DNA of 30,391 nucleotides from Sulfuritalea sp. (GTDB lineage Bacteria; Pseudomonadota; Gammaproteobacteria; Burkholderiales; Rhodocyclaceae), in the NCBI GenBank assembly GCA_023229545.1, contig JALNZB010000038.1, forward strand, positions 1-30,391, given 5' to 3'. The notes beneath the pieces were generated by a model. That model was not told the DNA's origin. It saw only the letters and a list, made by a program, of their open reading frames with translations, and searched no databases. Positions 24,215 to 30,391 of this stretch are shown here, in pieces. Numbering within the stretch: the stretch's first letter is position 1; each line of letters opens with the position of its first letter. The position numbers and the translations under genes were made by a program.

Positions 24215-25519
24215 CTACCTCGTCACGATTTTCTCTTGCTCCTTGAAGCAATGCTCGACACGCCGCAGCAACAGGTCGTCGGCGCCCTCGGCTACGAAAA
24301 CAGTCTTCCATCCGGCGACGACTTCGCGAATCCGCTTGATCGTCGTGGTCGCCGCAGCCCTGGACAAGCCGAAGTGGCCGGCCACGCCGAGTACGGCATC
24401 GAGATGCGGCGTCTCGCTGCCTGCGGCGATGGCCATACCCATATAGCCGAGGTTCGAAAGCTGCGGCACCATATCGAAGGCGGGAGACAACTCGTAAAGA
24501 TTTCGCCCGCTGTGCAGCACGCCGTGGTTCTTGACGTGGTCGTCGGTGTTGTCGATCAGCACATTGAACACCAGCCGGCGGAAGAGTTCCGGCAGATCGC
24601 GCGACACCATGGAACCGTGCACGCGCAACTGACTCGCCAAGCCGACGTAGCTCCCCTTGTTTGATTCGTAAGGACTGTCCGTGAAGGCGGCGGCGGACAG
24701 ATAGTGAATCCGATGCCCGTCTTTCACCATGCCGGGCCGGTCGAATCGCCGAACCAGCAGCGCATTGATCTGCTGCAGCGGCTCTCGTTTGAATTGCGCA
24801 ACCCGGATGTCGCAAAGACCGGCCAGCCTGAGAGTACAGGCCTCCAGCACTTGAACGTCGACCTCATCACCCTTGGCGGGGAACTTGGCGATCCACAAGG
24901 CATGGTCACGCACCAATGACGCTTTGGGTCGCGCGCCGCCGAGGGTGCCGCCCTGGACCAGCAGCCGCTTCAGTGCCTTCGGCACCTCCATCTCGAAGGC
25001 CAGACATCGGGCTGCCTCCGCCAGGTCTTCAAGGCGAACCCGTTTTGTCGAAGGCGATGCGGACGGCATTGCGTGGGTGGGAGAAAATACCAGGGCGCCA
25101 ACCCGGTTTTCATTTGTCTTCAGCAACATTTCTTCCGCGCTGAGCGGCTTCCAGTTGTTTTCGTAGCGCAACACCAGTTCGCCCCAAGCGTCGGGCAGAC
25201 AATCCTTGAACGTCAGGTTCAGGGCGCCGCCGTCCCGCAAGCGCCGCTGCGGGAAATTGAATGTCGCCATCCCGGTTGGCATGAAGGCCGGATTCAGTGC
25301 AATCGCGCTGTCTCGTGCCCGATACAGCCGACCGTACTCGAAACCACCGTACTCGGTGACGCCACGGCGGCCCAGCGTCAGCAATCCGACCGGGATGGCG
25401 CCAGGCGCTTCGGGAAGGTACATGCCCGTGTACAGCACGTGCTCATCCGCAGCGGCGAGGCGAGCGCGCTTTGCTCGACCGCCCTGCTGCGCTGGGGCTT
25501 CATCAGAAGTCGAGATCAT
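24215..25519 (-). CDS. hipA: HipA-family serine/threonine kinase toxin
   Basis: The 434-residue protein is a HipA-type kinase, a family whose E. coli member phosphorylates glutamyl-tRNA synthetase and causes persistence. A HipA N-terminal domain (PVGLLTLGRRG) leads to the Gly-rich loop GGARPKASL (194-202) and the ATP lysine K212 in WIAKFP. The catalytic NTDDHVKNHG holds D327 and N331, and SPAFDMVP has D349, the metal-binding Asp. All catalytic positions are present, so it should be active. ATG 25519 overlaps the antitoxin end by 17 bases. A longer reading upstream by 30 residues lies wholly within the antitoxin and is rejected. The protein target cannot be read from sequence. Confidence 0.9.
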   Translation of the reverse strand: MISTSDEAPAQQGGRAKRARLAAADEHVLYTGMYLPEAPGAIPVGLLTLGRRGVTEYGGFEYGRLYRARDSAIALNPAFMPTGMATFNFPQRRLRDGGALNLTFKDCLPDAWGELVLRYENNWKPLSAEEMLLKTNENRVGALVFSPTHAMPSASPSTKRVRLEDLAEAARCLAFEMEVPKALKRLLVQGGTLGGARPKASLVRDHALWIAKFPAKGDEVDVQVLEACTLRLAGLCDIRVAQFKREPLQQINALLVRRFDRPGMVKDGHRIHYLSAAAFTDSPYESNKGSYVGLASQLRVHGSMVSRDLPELFRRLVFNVLIDNTDDHVKNHGVLHSGRNLYELSPAFDMVPQLSNLGYMGMAIAAGSETPHLDAVLGVAGHFGLSRAAATTTIKRIREVVAGWKTVFVAEGADDLLLRRVEHCFKEQEKIVTR

Positions 25520-25838
25520 GCTCGCCCACCTTGCCGCGACCGGCTTTTCGCTTCCCGCTGCGCTGGCCGGCCACCCCGGCGGGAACCGGCGCCAGGCGGT
25601 CGATGCCATCGAGCTGACCCAGCAGCCACAAGCAATTGCACAAGCTGCCCACGCTGCTCGTGGGTTTCCCGGCCTCGAGCGCGCGATAGGTATTGATCGA
25701 GCAAAACATGCGGCTCGCCATGTCGCTCAGAGAGAAGCCGCGCTCGATGCGGCAGGCGCGCAGGCGGGTGCCGAGGTTCAAGAGGCTCTCGAGCACCTCC
25801 GGCGGAATGGAATTCGCACCGACAGACGATTTAGGCAT
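25503..25838 (-). CDS. hipB: HipB-like XRE-family antitoxin
   Basis: The 111-residue protein has a helix-turn-helix of the XRE/Cro type at about residues 18-75 (LGTRLRACRIERGFSLSDMA, then MFCSINTYRALEAGKP) and a basic tail. It lies directly before hipA with a 17-base overlap, the standard order for HipBA operons, and should bind its own operator and neutralise the kinase. The start is ATG 25838, which has no clear ribosome site. An in-frame GTG at 25874 is unlikely, being inside the operator. A 10-bp perfect inverted repeat overlaps the predicted promoter. It is longer than E. coli HipB (88 residues). Confidence 0.87.
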   Translation of the reverse strand: MPKSSVGANSIPPEVLESLLNLGTRLRACRIERGFSLSDMASRMFCSINTYRALEAGKPTSSVGSLCNCLWLLGQLDGIDRLAPVPAGVAGQRSGKRKAGRGKVGEHDLDF

Positions 25839-25842
25839 ATCA

Positions 25843-25900
25843 ATATAGTGATCATTAACGCGGATAACTATCACTATATAGATATATTGTTGCTATGCAA
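25843..25900 (-). promoter_or_regulatory. hipBA promoter and palindromic operator
   Basis: A perfect inverted repeat, ATATAGTGAT at 25843-25852 and ATCACTATAT at 25870-25879, is separated by 17 bases. On the - strand a -10 element TATAGT (25873-25878) lies within the outer arm, with a -35-like TTGCAT (25895-25900) 16 bases further upstream. A repressor bound to the arms would block the polymerase, as expected for HipB autoregulation. Arms and spacing were read directly; protein binding is inference. Confidence 0.7.
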
Positions 25901-25955
25901 GCGATTTGCTGCCAACCGCCCGGCTTGCGCTTGCCGGTCTGGATAGCGGCAAGGC

Positions 25956-25979
25956 AAAGTCGGCGCTGGCGATACGGCG
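25956..25979 (+). repeat. Dispersed 24-bp repeat, copy 5 (intergenic)
   Basis: This copy differs from copy 1 at one position by hand alignment. It is the only intergenic copy, between the hipBA promoter and the 3' end of nrdJ, and it sits next to a hairpin (25987-26002). Confidence 0.72.
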
Positions 25980-25986
25980 AGGAGCG

Positions 25987-26002
25987 GGGAATATCTATTC
26001 CC
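25987..26002 (-). terminator. Possible hairpin after nrdJ
   Basis: GGGAAT at 25987-25992 and ATTCCC at 25997-26002 form a six-base stem around a four-base loop, seven bases downstream of the nrdJ stop. No U-run follows, so a classical intrinsic terminator is not supported; it may protect the 3' end. Confidence 0.35.
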
Positions 26003-26008
26003 GGTCCG

Positions 26009-28903
26009 TCATCCGCAGGTACCCACCGCGCCACAGGCCGAACAGAAGTCGCAGCCGTCCTTGCGAATGACGGTGTAGTTGCCGCATTCGCCGCATAGCG
26101 AGCCCTGCATCACCTTGACGCCGCCGCTCTTCTGCTCGGGGACTTCGAGGATGCCCATCTCGCGCGTCGGGTAGCCGTGCTCGTCGAGGATGCGCAACAT
26201 GGCGTAGCGATGCATGATCAGGCGGGCGATGTAGGCGACGGTAGAGGGCCAGTTCTGCTGCTTGTTGGAGCCGGGGACGCGGGCCATGAAATCGCCCAGC
26301 GGCTCGGCGTAGTTCAAGAGCTTGCGCAGTTTCATGCCGATCCAGGCCGGGTCGAGTACGCGCATGTCGAGCGAGAGCAGGCGCGTCAGGCCGTCCAGGG
26401 CGCGCGGATAGTGGCCGGAGAGCCACACCGAGTAGGGCCGCGTGACGCCATCGGGCAGGGTGATTTCCTTGAGGCCCAGCACGAACTCTTCGCCGGAGGC
26501 CGGATTGACCACATCCACCGTCCATGACAGCGTGCCGTCGGTGCCGGTCTTGGGTTCGTCGCGGCTGAACATGCAGTCGATCACCGGGGTGGCTTCGGCG
26601 CCTTCCAGTGCGCCGAGTTTCTCGCAACGGTAACGCACCACCTGGGCCAGCGCCGAGACCACGCCGGGCACCAGCTTGCGTTCGCCGTTGGGTGGCAGGG
26701 CCAGTTCAAAGGGGTCTTCGTCCTGCGTCCTGGCCAGGGCGTCGAGCTTGAGCTTGAGCCAGGCCTTGTCGTTGGCGCGCATGTCCATCGACAGCGTCTT
26801 GGCCACGGCGCCGATGCCACGCGGTTGCTCGGCGCCATTGACCCAGACCTCGAAGGGCACGTCGCGTCCCAGATCGTTTTCGATCTGGCCGACGAAAAGG
26901 GCAAACTCGCCGTGCGGCACTTCGATCATGTAGGTCCATGCCGCATTGCCATCGGCCATGCGCGGACGGCTCGGCCAACGCAGCGAAGCCAGCACCGGGG
27001 CCGGCAGGGCGCCGATGGAAAGCCGGCGGTTGGCGTGATCGATGGTGACGTCCTGCGGTTGTTTCTGGGCGCTTTCGGCCGGTGTCGACGTGACCGAGAG
27101 CACGCTGCCCAGCACCGAGTTGGGTCGGTAGGTGGCGAGTCCCTTGAGGCCGGATTTCCAGGCGACCATGTAGAGGTCCTCGAACTCCGAGTAGGGATAG
27201 TCGGCGGGAACATTCACCGTCTTCGAGATCGAGGTGTCGATATACGGCGCGACGGCGGCGACCATCTGCTCGTGGGCCTGGGCCGAGATTTCCAGCGCGG
27301 TGACGAAGTAGTCCGGCAGCTTGGACACATCGCCGCCCTGATGCTTGTAAAGGCGCCAGGCGTAATCCTCGACCGCGTATTCCTTGAAGGTGCCGTCGGC
27401 CATGCGCTTTTTGCGCGTATAGACCCAGGAGAAGGGCGGCTCGATGCCGTTCGAGGCATTGTCGGCGAAGGCCAGGCTGATGGTGCCGGTGGGGGCGATG
27501 GACAGCAGGTGCGAATTGCGCAGGCCGTGTTTGCGGATGGCGTCCTTGACGTCCTGCGGCAGTCGCGAAGCGAAATTGCCGCCGGAGAGGTACATGTCGG
27601 CGTTGAACAGCGGGAAGGCGCCGCGCTCCTTGGCCAGCTCGACCGAATACAGGTAGGAACGGTCGCGCATGTACTCGGAGATTTTGGTCGCCATGTCGCG
27701 CGCGGGCGCGGTGTCGTAGCGCAGGCAGAGCATGATGAGCGCATCGCCGATGCCGGTGAAGCCGAGGCCGACGCGGCGTTTGTTCTGCGCTTCCTTGAGT
27801 TGCTGCTCCAGCGGCCAGTGCGTGGCGTCGAGCACGTTGTCGAGCATGCGCACCGAGGTGTCGATCACCTTGCCGAAGGCGGCGAAATCGAAGCTGGCCT
27901 TGTCGGTGAAGGCATCCTTGACGAACAGCGTCAGATTGATCGAGCCGAGGCAGCAGCAACCGTAGGGCGGCAGCGGTTGTTCGGCGCAGGGGTTGGTGGC
28001 CTCGATGGTTTCGCAGTAGTAAAGATTGTTGTCCTTGTTCATGCGATCGAGGAACAGGATGCCCGGTTCGGCGTGATCGTAGGTGGAACGCATGATCAGC
28101 TCCCACAACTCGCGGGCGCGCAACTTGCGATAGACCCACTGTCCGTCCGCGCGCTGGTAGGCGCCGTTGGCCTTGATGTCCGCCGAGGGCGTGGCGCGAT
28201 GCGTCAGTTCGATTTCGCCATCGGCCTCCACGGCCTGCATGAAGGGGTCGCTGACGCCAACCGAGATGTTGAAGTTGGAGAGATCGCCGGCATCCTTGGC
28301 ATGGATGAATTCCTCGATGTCCGGGTGGTCGCAGCGCAGCACGCCCATTTGCGCGCCGCGCCGGCTGCCGGCGGATTCGACGGTCTCGCAGGAGCGGTCG
28401 AAGACGCGCATGTACGACACTGGGCCGGAGGCGCGCGATTGCGTGCCCTTGACGTGGGCGCCGATCGGTCGGATGGACGAGAAGTCGTAGCCGACGCCGC
28501 CGCCGCGACGCATGGTTTCGGCGGCCTGCAGCAAGGCGGTGTAAATGCCGGGGCGGCCATCGACGATCTCGGAGATCGAATCGCCCACCGGCTGCACGAA
28601 GCAGTTGATCAGCGTCGCGCATAAATCGGTGCCGGCGGCGGAGTTGATGCGACCGGCCGGAACGAAGCCGTTTTCCTGCGCTTCGAGGAAACGCGCCTCC
28701 CAGAAACTTCGTTTGTCTTCGACTTCAATCGAGGCCAGCGCGCGGGCCACGCGGCTGCGCACTTCGCGCACGTCGCGTTCGCTGCCCTTGGCATACTTTT
28801 CAAGCAGCACTTCGCCTGAAATTTCCTGCGGCAGAGGCAGACCCATCTGCCCTGTATGTTCGTAACTCGTTAATTCCTCGGTATTATTGTTCGTCATTGT
28901 CAT
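26009..28903 (-). CDS. nrdJ: Adenosylcobalamin-dependent ribonucleotide reductase (class II)
   Basis: The 964-residue enzyme reduces ribonucleotides for DNA synthesis using a radical from coenzyme B12, so it works with or without oxygen. The active site shows N304-P-C306-A-E308 (the NxCxE radical and acid pair), C101 in TLINCFVQ as redox cysteine, and GCCCLGSINL at 315-324 with its partner. Residues about 610-870 contain two copies of a TSCPD-like module, and the C-terminus ends in a cysteine-rich CGECGN...CDFCSACG tail typical of NrdJ. ATG 28903 has GGAAGAG upstream. A candidate NrdR box lies about 145 bases upstream. No activator or small subunit is needed or present. Confidence 0.94.
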   Translation of the reverse strand: MTMTNNNTEELTSYEHTGQMGLPLPQEISGEVLLEKYAKGSERDVREVRSRVARALASIEVEDKRSFWEARFLEAQENGFVPAGRINSAAGTDLCATLINCFVQPVGDSISEIVDGRPGIYTALLQAAETMRRGGGVGYDFSSIRPIGAHVKGTQSRASGPVSYMRVFDRSCETVESAGSRRGAQMGVLRCDHPDIEEFIHAKDAGDLSNFNISVGVSDPFMQAVEADGEIELTHRATPSADIKANGAYQRADGQWVYRKLRARELWELIMRSTYDHAEPGILFLDRMNKDNNLYYCETIEATNPCAEQPLPPYGCCCLGSINLTLFVKDAFTDKASFDFAAFGKVIDTSVRMLDNVLDATHWPLEQQLKEAQNKRRVGLGFTGIGDALIMLCLRYDTAPARDMATKISEYMRDRSYLYSVELAKERGAFPLFNADMYLSGGNFASRLPQDVKDAIRKHGLRNSHLLSIAPTGTISLAFADNASNGIEPPFSWVYTRKKRMADGTFKEYAVEDYAWRLYKHQGGDVSKLPDYFVTALEISAQAHEQMVAAVAPYIDTSISKTVNVPADYPYSEFEDLYMVAWKSGLKGLATYRPNSVLGSVLSVTSTPAESAQKQPQDVTIDHANRRLSIGALPAPVLASLRWPSRPRMADGNAAWTYMIEVPHGEFALFVGQIENDLGRDVPFEVWVNGAEQPRGIGAVAKTLSMDMRANDKAWLKLKLDALARTQDEDPFELALPPNGERKLVPGVVSALAQVVRYRCEKLGALEGAEATPVIDCMFSRDEPKTGTDGTLSWTVDVVNPASGEEFVLGLKEITLPDGVTRPYSVWLSGHYPRALDGLTRLLSLDMRVLDPAWIGMKLRKLLNYAEPLGDFMARVPGSNKQQNWPSTVAYIARLIMHRYAMLRILDEHGYPTREMGILEVPEQKSGGVKVMQGSLCGECGNYTVIRKDGCDFCSACGAVGTCG

Positions 28904-29223
28904 GGTCTCTTCCGAAGTCTAGGTCCGATTAAGGGTCCAGCAAGCGCGAAAGCATACCCCCGGCTCTGGATCGTGAAAAGCGGAAAATTTTTACATCAAA
29001 TAAAACAAGTAGTTATAAAATGCGCTAGTGATGCGACAGGTACACCCTACTAGATATAGTATGTTTTTCGGGAGTGAAAGGGGAGGAAAAACAGCGGGAT
29101 GGCAGCGCTTTTCAAGACTTGCCTTGAGAGCACGCCGGATCGCTTTTGGCCGAGGTGGATTTGTCCCGCTCAGCCAGGGGGTTGACAGGCCCGATATGAC
29201 TGGAAGATGCGGAAAGTGACTGC
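28904..29223. other. 320-bp non-coding stretch between nrdJ and ackA
   Basis: The left part is the nrdJ leader and promoter region, with an AT-rich tract at about 28983-29020 and the candidate NrdR boxes at 29016-29062. The right part, 29063-29223, is downstream of ackA and shows no motif I can support. A 63-codon + frame at 29028-29219 has no ribosome site or family similarity. I looked for a cobalamin riboswitch and saw no B12-box. Confidence 0.6.
29016..29062. promoter_or_regulatory. Candidate NrdR boxes upstream of nrdJ
   Basis: The stretch TACTAGATATAGTA at 29048-29061 is close to the palindromic core of NrdR boxes, the sites of the repressor that controls ribonucleotide reductase genes. 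A weaker half-match lies at 29016-29031 (TAAAATGCGCTAGTGA), whose centre is 31 bp away, the usual three-turn spacing for paired NrdR boxes. A TATAAC -10-like element on the - strand overlaps the weak box. Family knowledge plus position supports the call; binding is not shown. Confidence 0.45.
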
Positions 29224-30391
29224 TTAGTCGATGAGTTCAGCCGTGTGTCGCGCGATCATCCATTCTTCGTTGGTGGCGATGACGCAGACGTCTATTTCGC
29301 TGTCGGCGGTCGAAATTCTTGACGCGTTGGCGGCATTGGCGGCTGAATTCAGCTTCAATCCGAGCCAGCCGAGCCGGGCGCAGACCTGTTGCCGCAGCGG
29401 GGCGCCGTGCTCGCCGATGCCGCCGGTGAATATCAGCACATCAAGCCCCTCCAGCGCGGCCGCCAGCGAGCCGATTTCGCGCACAATGCGGTAGCAGAAC
29501 AGATCGACCGCCTCGCGCGCGGCGGGCGCTGCGGAATCGAGCAATACGCGCATGTCCTGACTGATGCCGGACACGCCCAGCAGTCCCGATTCCTTGTAGA
29601 GCAGCCGGGTCAGCGCTTTGGCGTCCATCTGCCGGTAGTCCATCAGATACAGCAGCACGCCGGGATCGAGATTGCCGGTGCGGGTGCCCATCATCAGGCC
29701 ATCGATGGTCGAAAAACCCATGGTCGTGGCCTGGCTCTTGAGGTCTTTCATGGCACACATCGAAGCGCCATTGCCCAGATGGGCGACGATGACACGTCCC
29801 CTGGCGCGCCGGGCGTCGAGGTATTGCGGCAAAACCTCGGCAATGTATTCGTAGGACAGGCCATGAAAGCCATAGCGGCGCACGCCTTGCGCGGTGATGG
29901 CGCGGGGCAGGGCGAAGAGTTGCGCGACTTCGGGCTGGCTGCAATGAAATGCGGTATCGAAGCAGGCTGCCTGCGGTACGCCCGGCAGCGCTGCGGTCAG
30001 CGCGTCAATGCCGGCAAGATTGTGCGGTTGATGCAGGGGGGCCAGCGGAATGAAGCCGCGCAAGGTATCGACGATGGCGGGGTTGAGCACGATGGGTTGC
30101 GAGAACTTCTGCGCGCCGTGCACCACGCGATGGCCGACGCCGGAAATGCGCCATCCCGCTTCGTGTCGATGCAGCCAGTCGAGCAGAAAACTTAGCGCGC
30201 TCTTGTGCTGGGTGTCGGCCGGACCTGCGAGGTCGAGATCGATGTCATCGAGGGCGCGACCGCTCGCGTCCGTGGCCTTGAGGTGCGCGCGCTGACCGCC
30301 GGCGGCACCGATGCCGTCGATCTGGCCGACGATTTCCGGTTGGCGTGGAATGGTCGCGCCACGCGCGAACAAGGCGAACTTGATAGATCGG
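29224..30391 (-). CDS. ackA: Acetate kinase, 5' end outside the window
   Basis: The enzyme converts acetyl phosphate and ADP to acetate and ATP. The visible about 389 codons cover nearly all of the protein. Reading from the right edge gives SIKFALFARGA, the strand after the conserved NAGSSS start, so only about ten residues are missing. Further motifs are GHRVVHGAQKFSQPI, YGFHGLSYEYI, HLGNGASMCA (phosphate and catalytic region), GLMMGTRTGNLDPG and FTGGIGEHGAPLR near the end. All catalytic motifs seen are intact. Its partner phosphotransacetylase is expected beyond the window but cannot be verified. Propionate kinase activity cannot be excluded from sequence. Confidence 0.94.
   Translation of the reverse strand, partial: RSIKFALFARGATIPRQPEIVGQIDGIGAAGGQRAHLKATDASGRALDDIDLDLAGPADTQHKSALSFLLDWLHRHEAGWRISGVGHRVVHGAQKFSQPIVLNPAIVDTLRGFIPLAPLHQPHNLAGIDALTAALPGVPQAACFDTAFHCSQPEVAQLFALPRAITAQGVRRYGFHGLSYEYIAEVLPQYLDARRARGRVIVAHLGNGASMCAMKDLKSQATTMGFSTIDGLMMGTRTGNLDPGVLLYLMDYRQMDAKALTRLLYKESGLLGVSGISQDMRVLLDSAAPAAREAVDLFCYRIVREIGSLAAALEGLDVLIFTGGIGEHGAPLRQQVCARLGWLGLKLNSAANAANASRISTADSEIDVCVIATNEEWMIARHTAELID

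Noticed and set aside
26706..28622. Two very long frames (638 codons - and 599 codons + at 26825-28624) over nrdJ
   Set aside because: Both overlap the NrdJ active-site coding region, have biased Arg/Ala/Gly content and no domain.
29028..29219. 63-codon + frame between nrdJ and ackA
   Set aside because: No ribosome site, no similarity I recognise, and it overlaps the candidate nrdJ control region.
28904..29223. Cobalamin riboswitch before the B12-dependent reductase gene
   Set aside because: I looked for the conserved B12-box and found nothing convincing; control by NrdR is more plausible.
1..30391. Insertion sequences, prophage, CRISPR arrays, tRNA or rRNA genes
   Set aside because: None seen on either strand by inspection; a trained search tool could still find a short RNA.

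Overview
The window is GC-rich, densely coded chromosomal DNA with no rRNA, tRNA, CRISPR array, integrase or transposase that I could find. Protein types and gene pairings point to a betaproteobacterium, plausibly of the Rhodocyclales/Sterolibacteriaceae kind: a HupT-type hydrogen-signalling kinase with a HoxV/HupK scaffold protein, an SHP-type cytochrome c, a B12-dependent ribonucleotide reductase, an OmpR/EnvZ pair and the MEP isoprenoid pathway. The lineage is inferred from gene content only.

Layout. 1-918 (-): 5' part of nnr (NAD(P)HX repair), cut by the window edge. 1028-2311 (+): glutamate dehydrogenase. 2366-3457 (-): membrane diguanylate cyclase with intact GGDEF and I-site. 3616-4560 (+): cysteine synthase starting at TTG, overlapping tail-to-tail with a DUF3301 gene. 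4915-5916 (-): AI-2E/PerM family permease. 5967-8335 (+): coupled pair of HupT-like kinase and HoxV/HupK-like protein, without any hydrogenase structural gene nearby. 8330-9976 (-): FAD-dependent dehydrogenase. 16087 down to 10086 (-): compact cluster of DUF4010 membrane protein, metallo-beta-lactamase/tandem cNMP-domain protein, Memo-AMMECR1 fusion and AmmeMemoRadiSam radical SAM enzyme. 16136-20317 (+): ispD, two thioredoxin-fold genes, an SHP-like cytochrome, a gene-poor stretch with a possible relic, ispF, thpR and a cNMP-binding protein, followed by a second AI-2E permease. 21470-23574 (-): envZ/ompR-type two-component system, with two small exported proteins encoded divergently. 24215-25838 (-): HipBA-type toxin-antitoxin operon with a clear palindromic operator over its promoter. 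26009-28903 (-): nrdJ with a candidate NrdR box upstream. 29224-30391 (-): acetate kinase, cut by the right edge.

The most unusual signal is a dispersed 24-bp repeat (core AGTCGGCGCTGGCGGTAC). It occurs five times in 18 kb: four times on the + strand and once on the - strand. Four copies lie in frame inside unrelated proteins (HoxV-like, Memo-AMMECR1, and twice in the EnvZ-like kinase) and one is intergenic. It does not look palindromic and matches no element I recognise. Other points of interest are the orphan hupT-hoxV pair, the AmmeMemoRadiSam cluster with a signalling-type MBL/cNMP protein, an eight-residue insertion in the IspD active-site loop, and an SHP-like cytochrome with His where the usual Asn ligand may be expected.
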